Shown here: positions 1 through 6,109 of the stretch, piece after piece
Numbering within the stretch: the first letter of the stretch is position 1
Layout: each line of letters begins with the position of its first letter
From: Desulfobacteraceae bacterium
GTDB taxonomy: Bacteria > Desulfobacterota > DSM-4660 > Desulfatiglandales > JALVMZ01
Reading direction: 5' to 3'
NCBI GenBank assembly: GCA_027032655.1
Contig: JALVMZ010000132.1
Span: forward strand, 1-6,394
Length of the DNA stretch: 6,394 bases
The notes under the pieces: generated by a model
Told to the model about the DNA's origin: nothing
Seen by the model: the letters and a program-made list of their open reading frames with translations, nothing else
Database searches by the model: none
Program-made: the position numbers and the translations under genes

Positions 1-420
1 GTAAATCTCCCCCTATCTTCAGGATATGGGGATGGAGAGTATGTATGGTTTATGGAGAATCTACTTCGGCCCATTGTCCTTCAATTTAGGCCTCAATTGA
101 TACTCATATCTGCAGGGTTTGATATCTATTATCAGGACCCATTGGGTGGGATGAGGGTTACCCCAGAAGGTTTCTCTGCAATGACAAGGTCTATTATGGA
201 GCTGGCAAAAGAGTGTGCTGATGATAGGGTGGTCATAAGCCTGGAAGGAGGATATCATATAGAAGGGCTGAGGGATTCAGTAAAGGCGGTGTTGATGGAG
301 CTATCAGATATAAAAAAGACAAATGTGAATGAAATATTAAAGAATGCAAGAGACTCAATTATGGATGATGTTGTCAGGTCATTCAAAAAGGTTTATGGAA
401 AGTTCTGGAATATTCCTTAA
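1..420 (+). CDS. Histone deacetylase / AcuC-superfamily deacetylase, C-terminal part (5' end outside window)
   Basis: The frame is open from base 1, so the gene starts upstream; an internal ATG at 52 is not the real start. The visible 139 residues are the C-terminal third of a zinc-dependent deacetylase of the HDAC/AcuC/acetylpolyamine amidohydrolase superfamily, usually about 310-375 residues long. Visible motifs are SAGFD (Asp at visible residue 41, bases 121-123, the position of the third zinc ligand), then a DPLGGM segment, and LEGGY (Tyr at visible residue 85, bases 253-255, the transition-state tyrosine). The His-His pair and the other two zinc ligands would lie upstream and cannot be checked. 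Known members remove acetyl groups from lysines, polyamines or acetyl-CoA synthetase; the substrate here is unknown. No signal peptide or membrane segment is seen in this part. A GNAT acetyltransferase gene follows after 24 bases, so the two probably share a transcript. Confidence 0.92.
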   Translation, partial: VNLPLSSGYGDGEYVWFMENLLRPIVLQFRPQLILISAGFDIYYQDPLGGMRVTPEGFSAMTRSIMELAKECADDRVVISLEGGYHIEGLRDSVKAVLMELSDIKKTNVNEILKNARDSIMDDVVRSFKKVYGKFWNIP

Positions 421-444
421 ATATCTTCATGAGAGATTGTAAAA

Positions 445-1047
445 ATGGGTCTTTCAGGAAGGTTTGGAAAGGACGGTGATTCCAAAAGAAATATCTCATT
501 AATGAAGACCGGGAAGGGTTTTCATTTAAGATATGACAGATCATTCAATAAAGAGCGCATACAGGATTATTTCAGGTATAAAAAGGATATTGAGATTAGA
601 AGATCACAAAAGGGTCATCTTGAATTTATTACGGAATTGAGCAGAACACTTTTCAGCATTTATGGAGAGTATGGAGAACCTGCCAGAGACTGGTTTTTAT
701 CCCCTGAGACCATATCACTGGTTGCATTATTCAAGAGAGAACCAGTGGGATTTATCATGCTGGGGATATCATCATTGATTGATATGGATCCAGTTTCAAG
801 GGAGATACTGGCAGTAGGAGTCAGCCCTGAGTTTCAAAGACAGGGTATTGGAAGTGCATTGCTTTTACATATTGAAGGCCATGCAGTGGAGAAAAAGATA
901 CCCAGAATATATCTTCATACTGCATGTGACAATATTACAGCAAAGGGACTTTTTCACCGGATGGGTTACAGGGACCTGGAAGTAAGGCCAGGGTTCTATC
1001 CTTCAGGACATAATGCCATACTGATGTATAAAACTATATCAGATTGA
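445..1047 (+). CDS. GNAT-family N-acetyltransferase
   Basis: A 200-residue protein with a GNAT acetyltransferase fold, expected to transfer acetyl from acetyl-CoA to an amine or lysine acceptor. The acetyl-CoA pyrophosphate-binding loop (motif A) is clear: a strand ending ILAVGVSPEFQ, then QRQGIGSALL (Gln131, Arg132, Gly134, Gly136). The usual downstream strand (IYLHTACDN) and the Asn-x-x-Ala-x-x-Leu-(F/Y)-x-x-x-Gly-(F/Y) element (NITAKGLFHRMGY, around residues 163-175) are also present. The first 45 residues are basic and outside the core fold. The ATG at 445 has only a weak upstream purine run (GAGAG); an in-frame ATG at 502 (residue 20) would still leave the whole domain, so the start is uncertain. 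It lies 24 bases after the deacetylase gene on the same strand. Its acceptor cannot be named; it resembles the RimI-like group rather than AcuA in detail. Confidence 0.88.
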   Translation: MGLSGRFGKDGDSKRNISLMKTGKGFHLRYDRSFNKERIQDYFRYKKDIEIRRSQKGHLEFITELSRTLFSIYGEYGEPARDWFLSPETISLVALFKREPVGFIMLGISSLIDMDPVSREILAVGVSPEFQRQGIGSALLLHIEGHAVEKKIPRIYLHTACDNITAKGLFHRMGYRDLEVRPGFYPSGHNAILMYKTISD

Positions 1048-1067
1048 ACTGTCAAGGCAGGATTTCT

Positions 1068-1095
1068 ATGATTCCTTATCATGTTATTTTATTTT
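1068..1095 (+). terminator. Weak hairpin plus T-rich tract after the deacetylase/GNAT pair
   Basis: A 5-bp stem (ATGAT at 1068-1072, ATCAT at 1078-1082) with a 5-base loop is followed by a T-rich stretch. It sits between the GNAT stop codon and the pilT promoter, which is where a terminator would be expected. The stem is short and AT-rich, so it may be chance. Confidence 0.2.
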
Positions 1096-1099
1096 CATG

Positions 1100-1127
1100 T
1101 TGAATATAATTTAGCTTAATCTATAAT
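1100..1127 (+). promoter_or_regulatory. Sigma70-type promoter for the pilT operon
   Basis: The -35 box TTGAAT (1100-1105) and the perfect -10 box TATAAT (1122-1127) are separated by 16 bases. This predicts a start near 1134 and a leader of about 20 bases before the pilT ATG. A second TATAAT lies at 1105-1110 but has no good -35 partner. The position in the 107-base gap upstream of pilT supports an independent operon start. Confidence 0.6.
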
Positions 1128-1154
1128 AAATGAATTTGAGAGGGAGGTAGATAT

Positions 1155-2237
1155 ATGGCGCAAATAGATGCCTTCTTTAAACTCATGCATGATCAGGGAG
1201 CATCTGACCTTCATCTTATCGCGGGCCAACAGCCAGTGTTAAGGATTCAGGGGGACCTTGAACGGGTAAAATATAAGGTTCTTGACAATGATGAGCTGAA
1301 GGCAATGCTTTATGAGATTACTCCTGAACCCAAGATAAAGGAGTTTGAGGAGACAGGGGATGTGGATTTTGCCTATGAGATTCCGGGACTTGCCAGATAT
1401 CGTGCCAATTTTTTCCAGCAGAAGTATGGGATTGGTGCAGTATTCAGGGAGATTCCATCACGTGTTCTTACATGTGAAGAACTGGGACTTCCCCCCATTG
1501 TGAGGCGTCTTGCGTCTCTTCCCAGAGGTTTGGTGCTGGTTACAGGGCCAACTGGAAGTGGAAAGTCCACCACCCTTGCTGCAATCATTGATGAGGCAAA
1601 TAAGACCCGCAAGGACCACATTCTCACCATTGAGGACCCCATAGAATTTGTCCACAAGAGCCAGAAGGCAGTGGTAAATCACAGGGAGGTTGGGCTCCAT
1701 ACTCGCTCTTTTGCAGCCGCTCTGAGGGGGGCATTGAGAGAGGACCCCGATATAATCCTGGTGGGAGAGATGAGGGACCTGGAGACCATATCTCTTGCCA
1801 TTGAAGCATCTGCCACAGGCCATCTGGTCTTTGGAACACTTCATACCACAAGCGCTGCAAAGACAGTTGATCGTGTGATTGAAGTGTTTCCTGTGAATCA
1901 ACAGGAGCAGATAAGAAATACACTGGCAGATGGACTCAGGGCAGTTATAGCACAGACGCTTTTTAAAAGGATTGATAAAAAGGGCAGGGTAGCTGCACTG
2001 GAGATAATGATTGCAACCCCTGCTGTCAGGAATCTTATCAGGGAAGGCAAGACATTCCAGATACCTTCGATGATTCAGACGGGGAAAAAGTATGGTATGC
2101 AGTCCCTTGACGATGCCATAATGGAGCACCTCCAGAAAGGGAGGATTTCACCTGATGATGCCTATAATAAGGCAAATGATAAGGCAAAGTTCAGACCATT
2201 TCTCAAAAATGCTCCCTCGGATTTTACAGAAGTTTAA
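1155..2237 (+). CDS. pilT: Type IV pilus retraction ATPase PilT
   Basis: A 360-residue hexameric AAA-type motor of the secretion ATPase (GspE/PilT) superfamily. It sits at the cytoplasmic base of the type IV pilus and drives pilin disassembly, hence retraction and twitching motility. The N-terminal PAS-like domain carries the family ASDLHL motif (residues 16-21). The C-terminal RecA-like domain has Walker A GPTGSGKST (131-139), the Asp box (ILTIEDPIEFVH), Walker B with catalytic Glu205 in VGEMRD, and the His box TGHLVFGTLHT (His223, His230). The PilT-specific AIRNLIRE motif appears as AVRNLIREGK (290-299); this motif is needed for retraction and separates PilT from PilB and GspE. Length and spacing match canonical PilT. 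The ATG is preceded by AGGGAGGT (1141-1148) with about 7 bases of spacing. It is the first gene of a four-gene operon. All expected catalytic residues are present. Confidence 0.97.
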   Translation: MAQIDAFFKLMHDQGASDLHLIAGQQPVLRIQGDLERVKYKVLDNDELKAMLYEITPEPKIKEFEETGDVDFAYEIPGLARYRANFFQQKYGIGAVFREIPSRVLTCEELGLPPIVRRLASLPRGLVLVTGPTGSGKSTTLAAIIDEANKTRKDHILTIEDPIEFVHKSQKAVVNHREVGLHTRSFAAALRGALREDPDIILVGEMRDLETISLAIEASATGHLVFGTLHTTSAAKTVDRVIEVFPVNQQEQIRNTLADGLRAVIAQTLFKRIDKKGRVAALEIMIATPAVRNLIREGKTFQIPSMIQTGKKYGMQSLDDAIMEHLQKGRISPDDAYNKANDKAKFRPFLKNAPSDFTEV

Positions 2238-2277
2238 CTGAATTATTAATCTTTGTTTTAAGGAAGGAGGGGTAACC

Positions 2278-3456
2278 GTGAGGCAGCAACAGATTGACCA
2301 GCTACTTTCAACCATGCTTTCCTCCTATGACGATGTCTCTGATATCAATATAACTGTGGACAAACCGTTTCAGGTGGAATCATCTGGGGAATTGAAGCCA
2401 GTTTCAACAAATCCTCCCATTGAACGATTAACACCGTTTCAGACAGAGATTTTCGCTCTTAACCTTATTAATGGCGATAGAAGATTGACAAAGACCCTGT
2501 TAACAGAGGGCTCATGTGATTCCTCATATCAACTTGCTGGGAAGGCCAGATTCAGGGTGAATATATTCTCCCAGAAGGGCTATTATTCCATTGTAATGCG
2601 TCAGCTTGCAACCCGTGTCCCAACAATTGATGAACTGAAACTGCCCCAGGCATTTAAAAAGATGACCGAGGAGAGGAATGGGATAATTCTGGTTACAGGT
2701 GCAACGGGCAGTGGTAAATCCACATCACTTGCCGCAGTGTTAAATGAGATTAATGAGAGCAGATCAGTGCATGTTGTAACCTTGGAGGATCCTGTGGAGT
2801 TCGTCCATTCACAGAAAAAGGCTACTTTTAATCAAAGGGAGCTGGGAACAGATTTTGATACATTTGCATCAGGGCTGAGGGCAGCACTGAGACAGGCACC
2901 TAAGGTGATTTTGGTAGGAGAGATGAGAGACAGGGAGACAGTGGAGATTGGTCTTTCTGCGGCTGAGACAGGTCATTTGGTGTTAAGCACACTCCATACA
3001 GTGGATGCCGGTCAGACAATAAACAGGATAGTGGGTATGTTTGACCAGGAAGAGGAGAAGCAGATAAGGATCAGGCTTGCAGATACAGTGAGATGGATAG
3101 TATGCCAGAGACTGCTTCCCAAGGTAGGAGGTGGAAGGGTTGCGGCATTTGAGATAATGGGTTCTAATCTGAGGGTAAAAGAAACGATCCTTAATGGAGA
3201 ATCCGAGGGCAAGACATTTTATGAGATAATTGAACAGAGCAAGGCATTTGGGATGATGACATTTGATCAGTGCATACTCGAGCTCTATGAAAAGGGTCTG
3301 ATTACTGAAGATACCGCAATGGCCTATGCCTCAAGGAAGGCCATTGTAAAGAGAGGGATAGATACCATCAAATCAGCTCGTGGAGAGAAGACCACAACCA
3401 TTGAGGGCCTTGACATTGACAAGGACTATGAACGAAAGGCAACAAGAAGAAGATAA
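2278..3456 (+). CDS. PilU-like second PilT-family ATPase
   Basis: A 392-residue paralogue of PilT, 40 bases downstream. The N-terminal domain has a degenerate SDINIT motif in place of SDLHL. The ATPase domain is intact: Walker A GATGSGKST (141-149), Asp box (VTLEDPVEFVH), Walker B Glu215 in VGEMRD, and His box TGHLVLSTLHT (His233, His240). The GATGSGKSTSLAA and RQAPKVILVGEMRDRET wording resembles PilU, the accessory retraction ATPase that works with PilT. The PilT AIRNLIRE motif is replaced by a divergent SNLRVKETILNGE stretch (296-308), as expected for a PilU-type partner. A basic tail of about 30 residues extends past the family core. The start is GTG, chosen because AAGGAGGGG (2264-2272) lies at ideal spacing; it also keeps the whole N-terminal domain. 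Alternative: a second independent PilT rather than a true PilU orthologue. Confidence 0.92.
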   Translation: MRQQQIDQLLSTMLSSYDDVSDINITVDKPFQVESSGELKPVSTNPPIERLTPFQTEIFALNLINGDRRLTKTLLTEGSCDSSYQLAGKARFRVNIFSQKGYYSIVMRQLATRVPTIDELKLPQAFKKMTEERNGIILVTGATGSGKSTSLAAVLNEINESRSVHVVTLEDPVEFVHSQKKATFNQRELGTDFDTFASGLRAALRQAPKVILVGEMRDRETVEIGLSAAETGHLVLSTLHTVDAGQTINRIVGMFDQEEEKQIRIRLADTVRWIVCQRLLPKVGGGRVAAFEIMGSNLRVKETILNGESEGKTFYEIIEQSKAFGMMTFDQCILELYEKGLITEDTAMAYASRKAIVKRGIDTIKSARGEKTTTIEGLDIDKDYERKATRRR

Positions 3457-3460
3457 GGAG
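3455..3460 (+). promoter_or_regulatory. Ribosome binding site fixing the zinc-ribbon gene start
   Basis: AAGGAG overlaps the stop codon of the PilU-like gene. It lies 7 bases before the ATG at 3468 but only 1 base before the in-frame TTG at 3462, so the ATG is the start. The overlap suggests translational coupling. Confidence 0.8.
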
Positions 3461-3467
3461 ATTGTAT

Positions 3468-4136
3468 ATGGAAGTAAAATGTGAACACTGTGGGGTGAAG
3501 TTAAATATTCCTGATGAGAAACTCCCAAAAGGCCAGTTGGTTGCTATAAACTGTCCCAAATGTAAGAAGAAATTTACTGTTGATACCAGACCTAAAAAGG
3601 AGGATTCTGGAAGACCATCTGCCAGGCCATCGGAGCCAGTATATGAAGAAACCTATTCCTATGATGACTATAGTATGGATGAATCCCTGGGGTTTATTGA
3701 AGAGGATGCCAGGCTTGCCCTGGTGATGGACACCAACCCAGAACATACCAGTAAGATTAAAGAGGCCGTGGAATCCTTGGGATACAAGTTCATTGAGAGT
3801 CCAAATGTGCGAGATGCCATGGGTAAGTTGAGGTTTCATCACTTTGATCTCTTGATACTTTCCAATGGCTTTGATGGAACAGATCTTGATGATAGCCCTA
3901 TTATGAGGTATCTCAATCACCTTTCCATGTCTGTTAGAAGAAGGATGTTTCTTACATTGATAGATTCAGAGTTCAAGACAATGGATAATATGATGGCGTT
4001 TGCAAAGAGTGCCAATCTGGTGGTGAATGAAAATGATATCGATAAACTGGGAGCAATTTTAAAAAGGGCCATTTCAGAGCATGAGAGATTTTATAAAGTA
4101 TTCTTTGATACCTTAGTGGAAACAGGAAAGGTATAG
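3468..4136 (+). CDS. Zinc-ribbon protein with degenerate receiver-like domain
   Basis: A 222-residue protein with three parts. Residues 1-37 are an MJ0042/zinc-ribbon-type module with two CxxC knuckles (Cys5, Cys8, Cys29, Cys32). Residues 38-81 are a low-complexity linker, first basic and proline-rich and then acidic and tyrosine-rich. Residues 82-215 look like a response-regulator receiver fold: strand 1 LALVMDTN, strand 3 FDLLILS, strand 4 MFLTLID and strand 5 NLVV. The phospho-acceptor Asp position is Ser132, the conserved Lys position is Asn187, and the usual acidic pair is reduced to Asp88. It should therefore not be phosphorylated in the standard way; the receiver assignment is inferred from the pattern only. 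No DNA-binding output domain, signal peptide or membrane segment is seen. The start is ATG 3468. It lies 11 bases after the PilU-like gene, which suggests a role with the retraction ATPases. Confidence 0.85.
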   Translation: MEVKCEHCGVKLNIPDEKLPKGQLVAINCPKCKKKFTVDTRPKKEDSGRPSARPSEPVYEETYSYDDYSMDESLGFIEEDARLALVMDTNPEHTSKIKEAVESLGYKFIESPNVRDAMGKLRFHHFDLLILSNGFDGTDLDDSPIMRYLNHLSMSVRRRMFLTLIDSEFKTMDNMMAFAKSANLVVNENDIDKLGAILKRAISEHERFYKVFFDTLVETGKV

Positions 4137-4143
4137 TGTCAGC

Positions 4144-4416
4144 ATGAATACGAAGAACAAATTCCGTATCAGGGTGGAATCCTGCATCGGAACCATTCTT
4201 GATGTTCATAATACACTAAAAGAGCATTTTGGGGAGCTGGATTTTCTATCCCAGTTTGAGACCTTGAGGAAGACTATAGATCAGATAGATATGAGCAATG
4301 TTACTGAAGAAGATGTCCAGATGGTGGAAAGGGCAACAAATGCACTTTTAAAGGAGTTCAGACCCATATTTGAAAAGGGGAAGTGTGAATCGGTTTATCA
4401 GGACATAAAACACTAA
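4144..4416 (+). CDS. Small helical protein of unknown function, last gene of the pilT operon
   Basis: A 90-residue protein that I do not recognise. It looks soluble and mainly helical, with alternating hydrophobic and charged residues, a weak coiled-coil tendency and no cysteine pairs, signal peptide or membrane segment. It begins 7 bases after the stop of the zinc-ribbon gene and has no strong ribosome binding site (GGAAAGG at 4125-4131 is rather far), so translational coupling is likely. The codon style matches its neighbours, the coding frame is uninterrupted, and it fills the space up to the convergent kinase gene, leaving only 2 bases between stop codons. The tight packing in the operon is the main evidence that it is real; its job is presumably linked to the genes before it. 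Confidence 0.7.
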   Translation: MNTKNKFRIRVESCIGTILDVHNTLKEHFGELDFLSQFETLRKTIDQIDMSNVTEEDVQMVERATNALLKEFRPIFEKGKCESVYQDIKH

Positions 4417-4418
4417 GT

Positions 4419-5480
4419 TTATTTTACACCTAATCCATCAATACTGGCAGGGAGAATCCTGCCATTTTCTGTTTGCATTAACAGTTCAGACCATAGAGCT
4501 TTAAGTCTGGATATTGCATGGGGCATCCCTAATGCCCACACAGAGCCTCCTGCCCCTGCTCCCGCAAACCTTGCTCCACATCCAAGGGATTCCGCTATAT
4601 CTATCATTTTCTCTGTGATGGGTATTATGGCATCAGGCGTTATCTTTCTCCTGATCTTCATCTCTTCCTTCAATAGATTAATTGCTGTATCCCACCTGTT
4701 GTTTTTAAGGGCATCTCCGAATTCATGGACAATATGATTTACTTCAACCCATGCATTGGTTGTCCTGCCTGAGAGGAATTCCTGAACCCATTTACGGTTT
4801 ATATCAGCAGAAAAGTGTGACCTTCCACAATATGCAATAAGAATCATCTGTGAAAGGGTCTTCTGCCCTTTTTTATCCAGAAGGGACTCTCTTTTTACAG
4901 GGGGTGTTCTTGTGTAATGCCACAGCCATCTGTTTACTCCACCATAAATGGCAGCACCATGATCCTGCATTCCACAGTATCCGCCCAGGACCCCATCCTC
5001 AATATCATATGCCAGTTTGTGTAGCTTTTGCCTTGAAATTCCTCTTTCCCCAATGCTGGATGATATCTTAGAGAGTCCCTGGATAAGGGCAATCAATGCG
5101 GTGCTGGACCCTCCAAGTGATGAGCCCGGGGGTGGGCCTGATACAATGTGAGCACTCAGGCCATGAAATCTGAATATGGATATTGCCACAAGAAATGGAC
5201 CAAAGGGCCCCATAAATGAGATATTATCAAGGGGATAGGTCTCAATTTCTGAAAATCCCTCTGATGATACCTGGACCATTCCATCCTTGTATGGCCCCAG
5301 AATCACCTTTGTTCTTAAATCAAGGGCAATGTTTATGGTGATGGGTGATATGTGTTCCATAGGGAGGGCCATTGCCTTGATATCCCAGGTTCCACCCGAA
5401 TCTATTCTGCATGGTGCAGAGGTAATTACAGGATTTTTTAAGAGCAACTCTCTGACATTAATGGGGACATGATTTGTCAT
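4419..5480 (-). CDS. GHMP-superfamily sugar/small-molecule kinase
   Basis: A 353-residue cytoplasmic ATP-dependent kinase of the GHMP (galactokinase/homoserine/mevalonate/phosphomevalonate) fold. Motif 1 is APCRIDSGGTWD (residues 22-33), the ATP phosphate-binding loop motif 2 is PPPGSSLGGSST (116-127), and the C-terminal motif 3 is GARFAGAGAGGS (302-313). The segment CGMQDHGAAIYGG (169-181) matches the QDQ/QDH-x-AA-x-GG element of D-glycero-D-manno-heptose 7-phosphate kinase HddA, with Asp173 the likely catalytic base. Motif 1 is unusual: the family GGGTD is SGGTWD here. The substrate is uncertain; heptose-phosphate or another sugar is likely, but no LPS-heptose genes are adjacent. The first ATG is used, although the ribosome binding site is weak (TTAAAGA). 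It lies 53 bases downstream of the coiled-coil gene with no clear terminator between, so read-through is possible. It converges on the pilT operon with 2 bases between stop codons. Confidence 0.9.
   Translation of the reverse strand: MTNHVPINVRELLLKNPVITSAPCRIDSGGTWDIKAMALPMEHISPITINIALDLRTKVILGPYKDGMVQVSSEGFSEIETYPLDNISFMGPFGPFLVAISIFRFHGLSAHIVSGPPPGSSLGGSSTALIALIQGLSKISSSIGERGISRQKLHKLAYDIEDGVLGGYCGMQDHGAAIYGGVNRWLWHYTRTPPVKRESLLDKKGQKTLSQMILIAYCGRSHFSADINRKWVQEFLSGRTTNAWVEVNHIVHEFGDALKNNRWDTAINLLKEEMKIRRKITPDAIIPITEKMIDIAESLGCGARFAGAGAGGSVWALGMPHAISRLKALWSELLMQTENGRILPASIDGLGVK
4445..4474 (+). terminator. Rho-independent terminator of the pilT operon, inside the 3' end of the convergent kinase gene
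   Basis: A perfect 7-bp stem TGGCAGG (4445-4451) / CCTGCCA (4458-4464) with a 6-base loop is followed directly by the T-rich tract TTTTCTGTTT on the plus strand. It lies 28 bases past the stop of the last operon gene. The same bases encode residues near 337-344 of the minus-strand kinase. Confidence 0.65.
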
Positions 5481-5533
5481 CTAAGTGTCTTTAAGATAAG
5501 ATATTTTAAGAGATTAAATCATCATATTGTGGT

Positions 5534-5881
5534 TTATGCTGCGAGCTTTTGTTCAAGGGCACTTACCCTTTCCTCTAATCTTTCTACTTTCTGGCTCAGA
5601 CTCTGATGTTCGTCCCTTCTTACTATAACATCATAAAGTCTGTCTATCCTCTTATTTGTTTCATCTATTCTGGCATTAAGAGATTCCCTGAGCTCATCTA
5701 TCCTTTCATTGGTATCATCTATCCTTCTGCTCTGATCCACAAGGTGGGTATTAATGTCATCCAGGCGTTTGTCTATGGAATTAAGCCTCTCCTCATGCCT
5801 TACAAGGGTTTCCTTGATATCCTTTAGTTCAGGAAGCACCATCTCCTGGAAGAATGCCCTTAATGTCTCCTTCATGTCCAT
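5534..5881 (-). CDS. Small coiled-coil protein of unknown function
   Basis: A 115-residue, highly charged protein. Residues 1-26 form an N-terminal helix (KETLRAFFQEMVLPELKDI). From about residue 30 to the end hydrophobic residues recur at 3-4 spacing (Leu33, Leu40, Leu47, Ile54, Ile61, Leu68, Ile79, Leu82, then Leu95, Val99, Leu102, Val106, Leu109, Leu113), which is a long coiled coil. A 12-residue unit is repeated with 18-residue periodicity: RIDDTNERIDEL (53-64) and RIDETNKRIDRL (71-82). There is a short break near residues 84-94. No signal peptide, membrane segment or catalytic motif is present. Proteins of this look are common in bacteria and archaea and often occur as several paralogues; their role is not known to me, and oligomerisation or scaffolding is the only reasonable guess. 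The start ATG has a good GAGGTG ribosome binding site and a near-consensus promoter. Confidence 0.8.
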   Translation of the reverse strand: MDMKETLRAFFQEMVLPELKDIKETLVRHEERLNSIDKRLDDINTHLVDQSRRIDDTNERIDELRESLNARIDETNKRIDRLYDVIVRRDEHQSLSQKVERLEERVSALEQKLAA

Positions 5882-5887
5882 AAGTTA

Positions 5888-5893
5888 CACCTC
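5888..5893 (-). promoter_or_regulatory. Ribosome binding site of the coiled-coil gene
   Basis: On the minus strand this reads GAGGTG, 6 bases before the ATG at 5881. It supports the first ATG over the second one two codons later. Confidence 0.7.
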
Positions 5894-5906
5894 ATGAGTT
5901 TTATAT

Positions 5907-5936
5907 ATTATCATTTTATCCATTGCCTGTTGTCAA
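5907..5936 (-). promoter_or_regulatory. Near-consensus sigma70 promoter for the coiled-coil gene (and perhaps the kinase)
   Basis: On the minus strand a perfect TTGACA (plus-strand bases 5931-5936) is followed after 18 bases by GATAAT (5907-5912), 5 of 6 matches. The predicted start near 5900 gives a leader of about 18 bases containing the ribosome binding site. No other strong promoter is seen before the kinase gene. Confidence 0.7.
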
Positions 5937-5943
5937 TTAAATA

Positions 5944-5967
5944 AAGAGCCTTAAAATTTAAGGTCTT
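5944..5967. repeat. AT-rich inverted repeat upstream of the coiled-coil promoter
   Basis: CCTTAAA (5949-5955) and TTTAAGG (5957-5963) are a perfect inverted repeat around one central A. Allowing one unpaired G at 5948 extends the symmetry through AAGA (5944-5947) and TCTT (5964-5967), 11 pairs in all. It is centred about 56 bases upstream of the predicted minus-strand transcription start, so it could be an activator-type operator. As RNA its loop would be minimal and no T run follows, so it is not a good terminator. Confidence 0.4.
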
Positions 5968-6034
5968 CTAAGAAATTGACATCCACCTGTCCCTGCTAAT
6001 GATGATTACTGGATTGTTGGCTTTACAATTGGTC

Positions 6035-6063
6035 TTTACACTCCTTGATATTTTACTTAAAAT
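6035..6063 (+). promoter_or_regulatory. Probable promoter of the tRNA-Arg gene
   Basis: TTTACA (6035-6040), 17 bases, then TAAAAT (6058-6063); each box matches 5 of 6 consensus positions. Transcription would start near 6070, leaving a 5' leader of about 40 bases for RNase P to remove. Confidence 0.5.
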
Positions 6064-6109
6064 AAAATTAATAATTATCTCATTCCCAATTAATTTTCTT
6101 AACTTTATT

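Noticed and set aside
1458..2129. A 223-codon open frame antisense to pilT
   Set aside because: It has no ribosome binding site and no family-like sequence, and lies wholly opposite a strongly conserved gene; it is a shadow of the pilT coding pattern.
3462..3467. TTG at 3462 as the start of the zinc-ribbon gene
   Set aside because: It is only 1 base from the AAGGAG site; the ATG at 3468 has ideal spacing and places the first cysteine knuckle at residue 5.
3501..3920. A 139-codon open frame antisense to the zinc-ribbon gene
   Set aside because: The sense frame has the zinc-ribbon cysteines and a well-placed ribosome binding site; the antisense frame shows no recognisable feature.
5490..5511. 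Two TTTAAGA copies 15 bases apart between the coiled-coil and kinase genes
   Set aside because: They are short and AT-rich, in a 53-base AT-rich gap; likely chance. No convincing promoter or terminator was seen there.
5976..6006. A perfect TTGACA at 5976-5981 on the plus strand as an alternative tRNA promoter
   Set aside because: No acceptable -10 box lies 15-19 bases downstream; the pair at 6035-6063 is better on both boxes and spacing.
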